Notes: generated by a model not told the origin, from the letters alone. A DNA stretch of 64,000 nt from SHVZ01 sp044223515 (GCA_044223515.1 JBGALV010000007.1:1-64000), one strand, 5' to 3'; shown: positions 40,167 through 48,277, counted from the stretch's first letter. Translations and numbers: made by a program.

Positions 40167-41003
40167 TCAGGCGAAGTCCAGGGCGACCCCGCACGCATGG
40201 GTCGAGGAGACCAGGATGCCTCCGGATTCCAGCTCCGTGAACGGCACGCCATTGGCTACCAAAGCTTCCCGTGTGGCGCCCCGGTCCGAGACCTTGAAGC
40301 CGAAGCCGACCGGAACAGGGCGCCTGTAGGCAAGGACCGGGTCGTCGGCGTAGTCGATCGCTGCCTGGCCTGGGGTGATCAGGCGGATCGTCGCCCGGGG
40401 GCCGGGCACGTCCATGCCCCCGGCGCGAGCAACCGGGGCGGTCCCGGTCACCCGTCCATAGGCGGCTGCCGCGGCGGCCGGGTCGTCGACTGCGATCGTC
40501 AGGTGCGAGATCGCGGTCGCGGCGTTCGGATGGCCCAGATACTCGGGCCGCCACACCAGCTCGGGCGTGTGATGGATGCAGGCGAAGAGGCGGATGCCCT
40601 CGACCGCGTCCGGCTCCAGGTAGGTGAGGGTGAACCGGGCCTGCAGGGCGCCCCCCGGAAGCTCGACCGGCCGGCTGAAGTCCTTGGGCTCGGTCGGATT
40701 GAAGCCGACGGCCTTGAAGGCAGCGTAGGTCGCGGGAATGTCGGCCGAGGTGAAGCAGGCGGCCCACAGGCCCTCGCGCTCGGCGACCGCCGCAGCCCAG
40801 GGCTTGTTGAAGTCGGTCGGTGTCAGGATGCCGAACAGCTCGAAGAAGTCGTCTTCGAACATCACGCAGTGGTTGGCGGTGCCGGTGTTGTCGTGGCGAC
40901 CGATCGGCGTCGTCTTGAAGCCGAGCCGACGATACGTTGCCTCCGCCCCGGCGAGGTCGCGGACCAGGATCGCCGTGTGGTCGACGCCCGTGAGGTGGGT
41001 CAT
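40167..41003 (-). CDS. VOC-family protein with two glyoxalase-like modules (copy 2)
   Basis: A 278-residue VOC superfamily protein. The first module opens TGVDHTAILVRDLAGAEATYRRLGF and carries NHCVMFEDDFFELFG with its Glu strand; each is given here in part. The second half starts at about ISHLTIAVDD. Two fused VOC units of this kind occur in extradiol-type dioxygenases and in unassigned isomerase-like proteins. The histidine in GVDHT and the glutamate in FFELFG are candidate metal ligands. It starts one base after the stop of the upstream paralogue, so the pair is co-transcribed. Its substrate is unknown. Confidence 0.85.
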   Translation of the reverse strand: MTHLTGVDHTAILVRDLAGAEATYRRLGFKTTPIGRHDNTGTANHCVMFEDDFFELFGILTPTDFNKPWAAAVAEREGLWAACFTSADIPATYAAFKAVGFNPTEPKDFSRPVELPGGALQARFTLTYLEPDAVEGIRLFACIHHTPELVWRPEYLGHPNAATAISHLTIAVDDPAAAAAAYGRVTGTAPVARAGGMDVPGPRATIRLITPGQAAIDYADDPVLAYRRPVPVGFGFKVSDRGATREALVANGVPFTELESGGILVSSTHACGVALDFA

Positions 41004-41004
41004 C

Positions 41005-41850
41005 TCAGACGAGGTCGATGACGACGCCGTTGGCACTGGTCGACGGCACCCGCAGTCCGCCATGCGCGGATTCGGTGAACGGGACGTTGCGCGACGACAG
41101 GGCCGCCTTCGCGGCGCGCTTGTCGGAAACCGCGAGGCCGAGCGCCAGCGGGACCGGGGGCCTGTATGCGAGCACCGGGTCGCCGGCGAACTCATCCGCG
41201 GCCTGAGATGCCGAGAGGATGCGGATCTCCGCTTGGCCGGCAGGAACCGCGAAGCCGCCCTTGATCGGCTGCGGCGTCGTGCCGAAGACGCGGCCGTAGG
41301 ACTTGGCGGCACCGTCGGGATCGTCGGCGACGAGCGTCACGTGGGCGAGGGATTTCGCCGCGTTGGCCTGGCCGAGATAGTCCGGCCGCCACACCACGTC
41401 GCGGGTGTAGTGCTGGCAGAGGAAGAGTCGGAGCCCCGGCACCGCGTCGACCTCGAGGTAGAACACCGTGAAGCGCGCCTCGGTGGTGCGGCCCGGAAGC
41501 TCGACGGGGCGGGCGAAGTCGACCGGATCGGTCGGCTTGAAGCCGGCGGCCTTGAGGCGGCCGTGGGCGGCGCGCGCGTCGTCGGTCTGCAGCGCCAGCG
41601 CCCACAGACCCTCGCGGTCCTTCAGCATCACGCGCTGGTCCTCGTTGTAGGGACCGGCTTTCTCGACCGCGAGCACCTCGAAGTAGTCGCGATCGAGCAT
41701 GATGCAGTGGTTGATCGTGTCGAGCTTGGTGTGGTGACCCTTCGGCGTCGGCCGGAATCCGAGCCGCGTGTAATTGGCCGCGGCATTGGCGAGGTCGCGG
41801 ACGACGATGACGGCATGGTCGATGCCGGTGATGCCGGTAGGTGAGGTCAC
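41005..41850 (-). CDS. VOC-family protein with two glyoxalase-like modules (copy 1)
   Basis: A 281-residue paralogue of the next gene downstream, sharing GIDHAVIVVRDL, NHCIMLDRDYFEVLAVE, the REGLWAL-type motif and EFAGDPVLAYRPPVPL (copy 2: YADDPVLAYRRPVPV). The GTG start at 41850 was chosen because it aligns with the ATG of copy 2. The open frame runs on to 42114 but would swallow the divergent esterase start and an inverted repeat. A tandem duplication followed by divergence is the simplest origin. The metal-ligand histidine (GIDHA) and glutamate (YFEVLA) are kept. Function is unknown beyond the fold. Confidence 0.83.
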   Translation of the reverse strand: MTSPTGITGIDHAVIVVRDLANAAANYTRLGFRPTPKGHHTKLDTINHCIMLDRDYFEVLAVEKAGPYNEDQRVMLKDREGLWALALQTDDARAAHGRLKAAGFKPTDPVDFARPVELPGRTTEARFTVFYLEVDAVPGLRLFLCQHYTRDVVWRPDYLGQANAAKSLAHVTLVADDPDGAAKSYGRVFGTTPQPIKGGFAVPAGQAEIRILSASQAADEFAGDPVLAYRPPVPLALGLAVSDKRAAKAALSSRNVPFTESAHGGLRVPSTSANGVVIDLV

Positions 41851-41884
41851 GGGCGTGTCTCGCAGAAACGTGGAAGCGATTGCG

Positions 41885-41921
41885 GCGGGAGCCGACGGCC
41901 GGGTACCGTATCGGCTCCCGC
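41885..41921. promoter_or_regulatory. 11-bp inverted repeat in a divergent promoter spacer
   Basis: GCGGGAGCCGA (41885-41895) is repeated inverted as TCGGCTCCCGC (41911-41921) with a 15-base spacer containing GGTACC. It lies between the divergent VOC and esterase genes. It could be an operator for a dimeric regulator or a hairpin in the esterase leader, ending 20 bases before its ATG. Confidence 0.5.
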
Positions 41922-41941
41922 CCCAACCGTCGAATCCAACA

Positions 41942-42901
41942 ATGACCGCCAAAGCCAACACCGACGCCGCTCCCTTCGTGCATCCCGAGATGGCGAAGAT
42001 CATCGCCTGGTATGCGAGCCTCGGGCTTCCCGACACCACGAAGATCCCGCTCGCCGAGGCACGGCCGCTGACCAACCGCGTTGCCAGCCACTGGAACTGG
42101 CCGAAGCCGGACATGGAGGTTGTCGACCTCTACGTCCCAGGCCCGACGAAAGGTTTGAAGGCGCGGCTCTACCGGCCGAAGGCAGGCAAGCTTCCGGTCG
42201 TCCTCTACCTGCATGGCGGCGGCTGGGTGTTCTGCGATCTCGACACCCACGACCGGCTCTGCCGGATGCTGGCGGTCGAGAGCGGCTGCGCGGTTCTCAG
42301 CCTCGACTATCGCCTTGCGCCCGAGCATCCGTTCCCGGCGGCCCATGACGACGCGATGGCGGCGGTGTCGTGGATCCGCTCGGAAGGACCGTCGCGCGGC
42401 CTCGACGCCGATCGCATCCTCGCCGCCGGCGACTCCGCCGGCGCCAACCTGGCGCTCGGGCTTCTGGTGGGACTTCGCGACGGCGGCCACAAGCAGATCC
42501 AGGGCGGCGCGATCTTCTACGGCTGCCTCGAGCCCAACCACGAGACCGCCAGCCACAAGGCGCTCGGCTCGGGTGCCTACAATCTCTCGACCGAGCGGAT
42601 GAAGTTCTTCTGGAAGGCCTGGCTCGGCGGCAATCCCGCCGCGCCCGACAAGCGTGCGGCACCGCTGCTCGCCGACATGAAGGGCATGCCGCGGATGTAT
42701 CTCAATGCCGCCGCGCTCGACCCGCTGCTCGACGACTCGATCAAGCTCGCCGAGAAGCTGAAGGCATCGGGCGTACCGCACAAGTTCGACCTCTACGAGG
42801 GCGTCATCCACGGCTTCCTCAACATGAGCCGCGAGCTCGAGATCGGCCGGAAGGCGATCGCGGACGCCGGCAAGGCGATCAAGGAGATCCTCTCGGCGTG
42901 A
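41942..42901 (+). CDS. Alpha/beta hydrolase, hormone-sensitive-lipase-like esterase
   Basis: A 319-residue esterase of the HSL (family IV) group acting on short acyl esters in the cytoplasm. LYLHGGGWVFCDLDTHD carries the HGGG oxyanion motif, GDSAGANLAL the catalytic serine, LDPLLDDS the aspartate and VIHGFLNM the histidine. An N-terminal cap region of about 70 residues precedes the hydrolase core. No ribosome site is evident before ATG 41942, while a long inverted repeat lies just upstream. The gene overlaps the SDR gene by four bases (GTGA), suggesting sequential action on one compound. It is divergent from the VOC pair. Confidence 0.92.
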   Translation: MTAKANTDAAPFVHPEMAKIIAWYASLGLPDTTKIPLAEARPLTNRVASHWNWPKPDMEVVDLYVPGPTKGLKARLYRPKAGKLPVVLYLHGGGWVFCDLDTHDRLCRMLAVESGCAVLSLDYRLAPEHPFPAAHDDAMAAVSWIRSEGPSRGLDADRILAAGDSAGANLALGLLVGLRDGGHKQIQGGAIFYGCLEPNHETASHKALGSGAYNLSTERMKFFWKAWLGGNPAAPDKRAAPLLADMKGMPRMYLNAAALDPLLDDSIKLAEKLKASGVPHKFDLYEGVIHGFLNMSRELEIGRKAIADAGKAIKEILSA

Positions 42902-43668
42902 GGCTCTTCGATCTCAAGGGCAAGGTCGCCGTCGTCACCGGCGGCAGCAAGGGCATCGGCCGGGCGATCTGCCTGGCGATGGCCGAGCACGGCGCTGCCG
43001 TCGTCGTCTCCTCGCGCAAGCTCGACGCCTGCGAGGAGGTAGTGAAGGAGATCCAGGCCAAGGGCGGTAGGGCCAAGGCGATCGCCTGCAACATCGGCTA
43101 TCGCGAGCAGGTCGAGGCGCTGGTGAATGGTGCCCGCGCCGCTTTCGGCAAGATCGACGTCATGGTCTGCAACGCGGCGATCAACCCGCATGCGGGGCCG
43201 CTGTCGGAGGTCACTGACGCGCTGTTCGACAAGGTGATAGCGAGCAACGTCCGCTCGAACCTCTGGCTCGCCAACCTGACGATCCCGGAGATGGCCGACC
43301 GCAAGGACGGCGTCGTCATCATCGTCTCTTCGATCGCCGGACTGCGCGGCGCCGGCAGCATCGGCCTCTACGGCATCTCGAAGGCCGCCGACTTCCAGCT
43401 CGGTCGCCAGCTTGCGACCGAGTGGGGTCCGAGCAACATCCGTGTCAACTGCATCGCGCCTGGACTCGTGCGCACCGACTTCGCGCGATACCTCTGGGAG
43501 AACCCGGAGCTCTACGAGAAGGCGGTCACCGGATATCCGCTCCGCCGCATCGGCGAGCCCGACGACATTGCCGGCATCGCGGTGTTCCTGGCGAGCCCAG
43601 CCGGCAACTTCGTCACCGGCCAGGTCATCGTCGCCGACGGCGGCGCCACCACCACTTCCTGGCGCTAA
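42898..43668 (+). CDS. Short-chain dehydrogenase/reductase (SDR)
   Basis: A 256-residue classical SDR. TGGSKGIGRAICLAMAEHG holds the nucleotide motif, CNAAINPHAG replaces the usual NNAG (a Cys-Asn-Ala-Ala variant), and YGISKAAD contains the catalytic tyrosine and lysine. VVSSRKLDACEE with an arginine after the second strand suggests NADP(H). The GTG start at 42898 overlaps the esterase stop (GTGA). The opening FDLKGKVAVVTGG is the standard SDR start, confirming this choice. It precedes the first proline iminopeptidase by 26 bases. The substrate is unknown. Confidence 0.92.
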   Translation: MRLFDLKGKVAVVTGGSKGIGRAICLAMAEHGAAVVVSSRKLDACEEVVKEIQAKGGRAKAIACNIGYREQVEALVNGARAAFGKIDVMVCNAAINPHAGPLSEVTDALFDKVIASNVRSNLWLANLTIPEMADRKDGVVIIVSSIAGLRGAGSIGLYGISKAADFQLGRQLATEWGPSNIRVNCIAPGLVRTDFARYLWENPELYEKAVTGYPLRRIGEPDDIAGIAVFLASPAGNFVTGQVIVADGGATTTSWR

Positions 43669-43694
43669 CTCCTCACCTACAGGACCGATCTAAG

Positions 43695-44675
43695 ATGCTG
43701 GAACGCCAACCGCTGTTTCCCGAGGCAGAGCCGCGCGAGACCGGCAAGCTCGCGGTCGACAACCGACATACGCTCCACTACGAGCGCGTCGGCAATCCCA
43801 AAGGCGTGCCGGCGCTATTCCTGCACGGCGGCCCCGGTGGCGGCATCCGTCCCGCCAACCGCCGCACCTACGATCCGTCGTTCTTCGACGTGACGCTGTT
43901 CGACCAGCGCGGCTGCGGCCGCTCGACGCCGCTTGCCGAGCTCGAAGGCAACAACACCGAGAACCTGATCGAGGACATCGAGAAGCTCCGCAAGCATCTC
44001 GGCATCGAGAAGTGGCTGGTGACCGGCGGCTCCTGGGGCAGCTTCCTGTCGCTGGCCTATGCCGAACGGTACCCGGAGCGCTGCCTGGGATTGATCGTCC
44101 GCGGCATCTTCACCGGCGGCGATGACGAGATCCACTGGTGGTACTACGGCATCCGCAACCTGTTTCCGGAAGCCTGGGAAGCGTTCGCGAACTTCCTTCC
44201 GCCGGAGGAGCGGGGCGACCTGCTCGGCGCCTACTACCGCCGCGTCACCTCCGACGATCCGAAGGTCAACTTCCCGGCGGCGCTGGCGCTCAGGACCTAT
44301 TCCGGCTGGACGCAGTCCTTCCGCGCCACCGAGGAGACGGTGAAGGCGCTGCTGGCGCCGGAGATGTGCGTGCCGCTGGCGCGCTTCTTCACGCATTTCT
44401 GCGTCAACCGTTTCTTCATGAAGCCGGGCCAGCTGATCGAGAACATCGGCCGGATCCGTCACCTGCCGGGCATCATCGTGCAGGGGCGCTACGACGTCGT
44501 GACCCGGGCCGAGATCGCTTACAAGCTGAAGAAGGCGTGGCCCGAGGCCGAGCTGCAGATCGTCATCGAAGCCGGCCACAACTCGACCGAGCCGGTGCTG
44601 GCGGAATCGCTGACCGCCGCCTGCGAGCGGATGAAGCAGCGGCTCCAGGCCTCCGGCGTGAAGCCGCGCGCATGA
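43695..44675 (+). CDS. pip: Proline iminopeptidase, copy 1
   Basis: A 326-residue alpha/beta-hydrolase peptidase (family S33) releasing N-terminal proline from peptides. LFLHGGPGGGIRP is the oxyanion segment, VTGGSWGSFLSL contains the nucleophile serine, GRYDVVTR the aspartate and EAGHNSTEP the histidine. FDQRGCGRSTP is diagnostic of proline iminopeptidases. The length fits the family. It is followed by a paralogue with an ATGA overlap. There is no signal peptide, so it acts in the cytoplasm on imported peptides, in line with other peptidases in the window. Confidence 0.94.
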   Translation: MLERQPLFPEAEPRETGKLAVDNRHTLHYERVGNPKGVPALFLHGGPGGGIRPANRRTYDPSFFDVTLFDQRGCGRSTPLAELEGNNTENLIEDIEKLRKHLGIEKWLVTGGSWGSFLSLAYAERYPERCLGLIVRGIFTGGDDEIHWWYYGIRNLFPEAWEAFANFLPPEERGDLLGAYYRRVTSDDPKVNFPAALALRTYSGWTQSFRATEETVKALLAPEMCVPLARFFTHFCVNRFFMKPGQLIENIGRIRHLPGIIVQGRYDVVTRAEIAYKLKKAWPEAELQIVIEAGHNSTEPVLAESLTAACERMKQRLQASGVKPRA

Positions 44676-45661
44676 CGAGCCATCTCGACCCGCATCCACT
44701 CTATCCCGAGCTTGAGCCGCATGCCTCGGGCATGCTTAAGGTCGACGGGACGCACTCGCTCGCCTGGTGGCGCCTCGGCAATCCGAAGGGGGTGCCGGTC
44801 GTCTTCCTGCATGGTGGGCCTGGGGGCACGACGCGGCCGTTCTATCGGCGCTTCTACGATCCGGCCTATTACGACATCTGCATGTTCGACCAGCGCGGCG
44901 CCGGCGAGTCGAAGCCGAATGCCGAGCTCAAGGACAACACGACCTGGCACCTGGTCGACGACATCGAGAAGCTGAGAAAGCATTGCGGTGTCGAGAAGTG
45001 GCTGGTCAGCGGCGGTTCGTGGGGCTCGACGCTGTCGATGGTCTATGCGATCGCCCACCCCGATCGTTGCCTCGGGCTCGTGATGAGCGGCATCACCTTG
45101 AGCGAGCCCGAGAACATCCGCTTCTGGTTCCACGGCATCGGCAACATCTTCCCCGACGCCTGGGACGAGTTCGCGAACTTCATCCCGGAAGCTGAGCGGC
45201 ATGACCTGCTGAAGGCCTACCACAAGCGGGTGATCGATCCCGATCCGAAGGTGAACCTGCCGGCGGCCGTGGCACTTCGCACGTTCTCGGGAAGGACGCA
45301 GTCCTTCGATGCGAAACCGGAGATGGTGAACGCGTTGCTGTCGCCGGAGCTCTGCGTGCCGCTGGCACGGTTCTTCACGCATTACGTGACGCAGGACTCG
45401 TTCCTGAAGCCGAACCACATCCTCGACAACTTGGGCAAGATCCGGCACCTGCCCTGCATCCTGGTGCAGGGCCGCTACGACGTGGTGACGCGGCCGCTCC
45501 TTGCGTGGCGTCTCAATCAGGCCTGGCCGGAATCGGAGCTGTTCTTCGTGAACTCGGCTGGCCACAACACCACGGAATCGCCGATGGCCGAGACCATGTG
45601 CGCGGCCTTCGAGCGCATGAAGGGCCGGCTGTCGGGGCTGGGCCTCAAGCCGAAGGCATGA
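44672..45661 (+). CDS. Proline iminopeptidase, copy 2
   Basis: A 329-residue paralogue of the preceding gene, sharing DDIEKLRKH, VSGGSWGSTLSM, ILVQGRYDVVTR and AGHNTTESP. The catalytic serine, aspartate and histidine are all kept, so both copies should be active but may differ in substrate, for example at FDQRGAGESKP where copy 1 has GCGRSTP. The ATG overlaps the copy-1 stop by four bases, so the pair is translationally coupled. A bidirectional hairpin follows. Divergence is considerable, so the duplication is old or one copy was acquired separately. Confidence 0.92.
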   Translation: MTSHLDPHPLYPELEPHASGMLKVDGTHSLAWWRLGNPKGVPVVFLHGGPGGTTRPFYRRFYDPAYYDICMFDQRGAGESKPNAELKDNTTWHLVDDIEKLRKHCGVEKWLVSGGSWGSTLSMVYAIAHPDRCLGLVMSGITLSEPENIRFWFHGIGNIFPDAWDEFANFIPEAERHDLLKAYHKRVIDPDPKVNLPAAVALRTFSGRTQSFDAKPEMVNALLSPELCVPLARFFTHYVTQDSFLKPNHILDNLGKIRHLPCILVQGRYDVVTRPLLAWRLNQAWPESELFFVNSAGHNTTESPMAETMCAAFERMKGRLSGLGLKPKA

Positions 45662-45665
45662 AGAA

Positions 45666-45698
45666 AGCCCTCTCCCTGAAGGGAGAGGGCTCCTTCTC
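45666..45698. terminator. Bidirectional hairpin terminator
   Basis: AGCCCTCTCCC (45666-45676) pairs with GGGAGAGGGCT (45681-45691) across loop TGAA, followed by CCTTCTC on the plus strand and by TTCTT on the minus strand. It separates the convergent iminopeptidase and ahpD genes. Confidence 0.82.
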
Positions 45699-45708
45699 GC
45701 GACGCTAT

Positions 45709-46260
45709 CTAGGCTGCGGCCTTGAGCTGGCCCGCCATCGCGTCCTCGCCGCCGATCGTGGCGGCGACGGCATGGACGGTGGCTGCAATGCGGACCGCGG
45801 CCTGGATCACGTCGGCAGTGACGCCGTGCTCGCGAAGCACCTTCTCATGTGAGTCGATGCACATGCCGCAGCCGTTGACGGCCGAGACCGCGATCGACCA
45901 CAGCTCGAAGTCGACCTTGTCGACGCCGGGCTTCGCCAACGCGTTCATCCGAAGCTTCGCCGGCAGCGTCTTGTAGTCCGGCGCCGACGAGAGGTGGACG
46001 AAGCGGTAGTAGATGTTGGTCATCGCCATGATGGCCGCCGCCGTCTTCGCCGCCTCGAACGCCTCGGCCGAGAGCTTCGGTGAGAACTCGGCGGTGATCG
46101 CCTGGATCACCTCCGCGTTGCGGGACGCGATCGCCGAGGCGATGAACGCGCCCGCCCGCTGCTGCTCGGTCAGGGCCGCTTCCGTGCCCAAGGACGAGAG
46201 GTTGAGCCTCAGGTCCTTGGCATAGTCGGGAAGCCGCGACTTCAGGGTTTCGATGGTCAT
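45709..46260 (-). CDS. ahpD: Alkyl hydroperoxide reductase AhpD
   Basis: A 183-residue AhpD, which reduces AhpC and has weak peroxidase activity itself. Glu119, Cys131, Cys134 and His138 in ELWSIAVSAVNGCGMCIDSH match the M. tuberculosis residues Glu118, Cys130, Cys133 and His137, so the proton relay and CxxC are intact. The protein is all-helical, like carboxymuconolactone decarboxylases. It lies four bases after ahpC on the same strand, so the two peroxide-removal proteins are made together. OxyR is divergent and likely controls them. Confidence 0.95.
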   Translation of the reverse strand: MTIETLKSRLPDYAKDLRLNLSSLGTEAALTEQQRAGAFIASAIASRNAEVIQAITAEFSPKLSAEAFEAAKTAAAIMAMTNIYYRFVHLSSAPDYKTLPAKLRMNALAKPGVDKVDFELWSIAVSAVNGCGMCIDSHEKVLREHGVTADVIQAAVRIAATVHAVAATIGGEDAMAGQLKAAA

Positions 46261-46264
46261 GGTC

Positions 46265-46804
46265 TTAGGCCGCCTTCAGGACGTCTTCGCCCTTCTGCCA
46301 GTTGCAGGGGCAGAGCTCGTCGGTCTGGAGCGCGTCGAGGACGCGGAGAACCTCGGCCGGGTTGCGGCCGACGGAGAGGTCGTTGACCGAGACGAAGCGG
46401 ATCACGCCTTCCGGATCGACGACGAAGGTCGCGCGGAGAGCCACACCCTCGTTCTTGTCGAGGATGCCGAGGGTCTGCGACAGCTCGCGCTTGATGTCGG
46501 CGAGCATCGGGAACGGCAGGTCCTTGAGGTCGGCGTGGTTGTTGCGCCAGGCCAGGTGCACGAACTCGGAGTCGGTCGAGACGCCGTAGACCACCGCGTC
46601 GCGGTCCTTGAACTCGCCCGCGAGCTTGCCGAACGCGGCGATCTCGGTCGGGCAGACGAAGGTGAAGTCCTTCGGCCAGAAGAAGACGATCTTCCACTTG
46701 CCGGCATCGCTCTTCTCGGTGAAGTCCGCGAAGGCGGTCTTGATGTCGCGGGACACGACGCCCTTGAGGGCGAAGGAGGGGAAGGTGTCGCCGACGGTCA
46801 GCAT
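46265..46804 (-). CDS. ahpC: Peroxiredoxin AhpC
   Basis: A 179-residue typical 2-Cys peroxiredoxin reducing hydrogen peroxide and organic hydroperoxides. The peroxidatic cysteine is in KDFTFVCPTEIAAF. The C-terminal ELCPCNWQKGED carries a two-cysteine resolving motif rather than the single VCPA cysteine of E. coli AhpC, as in the mycobacterial AhpC that works with AhpD. No ahpF is nearby, which also favours AhpD as the reductant. AAGGAG precedes the ATG ideally. A candidate promoter lies in the spacer to oxyR. Confidence 0.96.
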   Translation of the reverse strand: MLTVGDTFPSFALKGVVSRDIKTAFADFTEKSDAGKWKIVFFWPKDFTFVCPTEIAAFGKLAGEFKDRDAVVYGVSTDSEFVHLAWRNNHADLKDLPFPMLADIKRELSQTLGILDKNEGVALRATFVVDPEGVIRFVSVNDLSVGRNPAEVLRVLDALQTDELCPCNWQKGEDVLKAA

Positions 46805-46845
46805 GGGGAGCTCCTTGGTGTTCAGTTGCGAATTGGAATGGATCG

Positions 46846-46875
46846 AATATGTGAGTTGTGTCTTGATCGGTCCAA
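46846..46875 (-). promoter_or_regulatory. Candidate ahpC promoter in the ahpC/oxyR spacer
   Basis: On the minus strand TTGGAC (46875-46870) is followed after 18 bases by CATATT (46851-46846). Four of six bases match at the -10. The predicted start is about 35 bases before the ahpC ATG. Confidence 0.45.
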
Positions 46876-46881
46876 TGAGTT

Positions 46882-46898
46882 ATCCCACATGGTATGAT
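46882..46898 (+). promoter_or_regulatory. oxyR -10 element with overlapping LysR-type ATC-N11-GAT dyad
   Basis: TATGAT (46893-46898) is a near-consensus -10 for oxyR, with no good -35, placing transcription about five bases before its ATG. ATC (46882-46884) and GAT (46896-46898), 11 bases apart, form a LysR-type dyad across it, so OxyR may control both its own gene and ahpC from here. Confidence 0.4.
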
Positions 46899-46909
46899 CG
46901 GAAAATTCG

Positions 46910-47854
46910 ATGATACGCCAGCCGACCCTCCGCCAGCTCCATTACCTCGATGCCCTTGCTCGGGCGCGCAATTTCGGCCGTGCGGCCGAGGCGGCGAACG
47001 TCACCCAGTCGACCTTGAGCGCGGCGATCAAGGACCTGGAGGCGACGCTCGGCGTGGCCCTAGTCGACCGCGGCACTCGCCGCGTGGTGTTCACGCCCGC
47101 CGGCGAAGAGGTGCTGAGGCGAGGCCGAGCGCTGCTCGAGGCGGCCGATGACCTCGTCGCTGCCGCTTCGGCGGCGCGGGCGCCGCTCTCGGGGCTGCTC
47201 AGGCTCGGCGTGATCCCGACGATCGGGCCGTTCCTGCTGCCGCGCATCCTGCCGGGCCTGAGGCGCGCCTTCCCGAAGTTGAAGCTGGTGCTGGTCGAGG
47301 ACCAGACCGCGCGGATCGTCGACCAGCTGGAGTCGGGGGCGCTCGACGTGCTCCTGCTGGCGCTGCCCTGCGACTGCGGCCCAGCCGAGACCTTCGACCT
47401 GTTCGAGGACGAGTTCCTTGCGACCCTGCCGAAGGATCACAGGCTCGCGGCTCTGGACGCGGTGCCGCCCGCGCGTCTCGCCGACGAGCCTTTGCTCCTG
47501 CTGCAGGAAGGCCATTGCCTCCGCGGCCACGCGCTCTCGGTCTGCAACTTCACCGATCCGGCGTTGGGCCCGGCGGTCGAGGCGACCAGCCTGCACACGC
47601 TGGCGCAGATGGTCGACGGCGGACTCGGCGTCACCCTGCTGCCGAAGATGGCGGTCGATGCCGGCATCGTGCGCGGCACGAACCTGGTCACGCGGCCGCT
47701 CGACGCCGATCCGCGCTCGCGCACGATCGGCCTCGCCTGGCGGCGCGGCACCGGCCGGCGCGAGGACTTCCTGCTTCTGGGAAAGACGATCGCCGAGCTT
47801 CAGCGCGCGAAGAGCGGGCCCAAAAGCCGGAACAGCGCCCTCAAGGTCCAGTAG
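46910..47854 (+). CDS. oxyR: Peroxide-sensing regulator OxyR
   Basis: A 314-residue LysR-type regulator that senses hydrogen peroxide through a disulfide. The winged helix is ARARNFGRAAEAANVTQSTL. The redox pair is Cys203 and Cys212 in EGHCLRGHALSVC, spaced as Cys199 and Cys208 in E. coli OxyR. It is divergent from ahpC-ahpD with a 105-base spacer, the usual arrangement where oxidised OxyR turns on ahpC. The C-terminus (GPKSRNSALKVQ) overlaps the 3' end of a small convergent gene by 55 bases. All features needed for peroxide sensing are visible. Confidence 0.95.
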   Translation: MIRQPTLRQLHYLDALARARNFGRAAEAANVTQSTLSAAIKDLEATLGVALVDRGTRRVVFTPAGEEVLRRGRALLEAADDLVAAASAARAPLSGLLRLGVIPTIGPFLLPRILPGLRRAFPKLKLVLVEDQTARIVDQLESGALDVLLLALPCDCGPAETFDLFEDEFLATLPKDHRLAALDAVPPARLADEPLLLLQEGHCLRGHALSVCNFTDPALGPAVEATSLHTLAQMVDGGLGVTLLPKMAVDAGIVRGTNLVTRPLDADPRSRTIGLAWRRGTGRREDFLLLGKTIAELQRAKSGPKSRNSALKVQ

Positions 47855-48045
47855 CCGGCGAGCCCGCCGAGGGCGAGCGCAGCCATGCCGAGCCCGTAGC
47901 GCGCCCACGGCATCGTCTCGGCCCAGGGCTGATGATGGCTCCAGCGGTCGACGACGCGTGAGCAGGCGTAGCCGATGGTCGGAGCGAGCAGAAACGAGAA
48001 GAAGCGGGCAACCTTGAAGTAGCGCCCGCCCGCAGCCTCGCTAAT
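47800..48045 (-). CDS. Small two-helix membrane protein without a standard start codon
   Basis: A frame of about 81 codons encoding GGRYFKVARFFSFLLAPTIG, then a short loop and a second hydrophobic helix (MAALALGGLAGYWTLRALF), ending LLGPLFAR and TGA. Two membrane helices with basic flanks and consistently GC-rich third positions make it look genuinely coding. The frame has no ATG, GTG or TTG between its upstream stop (48249-48247) and an internal ATG too close to the end. ATT at 48045, overlapping the TAG of the upstream gene, or CTG at 48144 are the options. It overlaps the 3' end of convergent oxyR by 55 bases. Function is unknown. Confidence 0.6.
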   Translation of the reverse strand: MSEAAGGRYFKVARFFSFLLAPTIGYACSRVVDRWSHHQPWAETMPWARYGLGMAALALGGLAGYWTLRALFRLLGPLFAR

Positions 48046-48277
48046 GGCGGGTCTTCCGCTGGGCGACGCGGCGTTCGACCTCGGCCAGGATCTCGGCCTT
48101 CTGGCGCGCGTTGCCGGACATCGCCTGCTGGAACAGGCGGACAGCCTCGCTCGGCTTCGACGGGAGTCCCAGATGCGCGCGCGCCATGCGCTCGGCCGAA
48201 TCCAGCAGGTCCGGGTCCATCTTCCGACGGAGTTCGGCGATCTGCTTCAGGATCTGCTCGCGAGGCTTGGTTGCCAT
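48041..48277 (-). CDS. Small hypothetical protein, 78 aa
   Basis: A 78-residue charged, helical cytoplasmic protein (EQILKQIAELRRKMDPDLLD, ending RRVAQRKTRH). ATG at 48277 was chosen because the longer frame to 48361 reads through non-conserved proline/serine sequence. It overlaps the presumed ATT start of the small membrane protein by five bases, so the two are probably a coupled pair. The heptad-like leucine spacing in the first 35 residues could support a short coiled coil. No function is assigned. Confidence 0.68.
   Translation of the reverse strand: MATKPREQILKQIAELRRKMDPDLLDSAERMARAHLGLPSKPSEAVRLFQQAMSGNARQKAEILAEVERRVAQRKTRH

Noticed and set aside
41851..42114. N-terminal extension of the first VOC gene
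   Set aside because: The extra 88 residues have no homology to the paralogue, and would overlap the divergent esterase start and a perfect inverted repeat.
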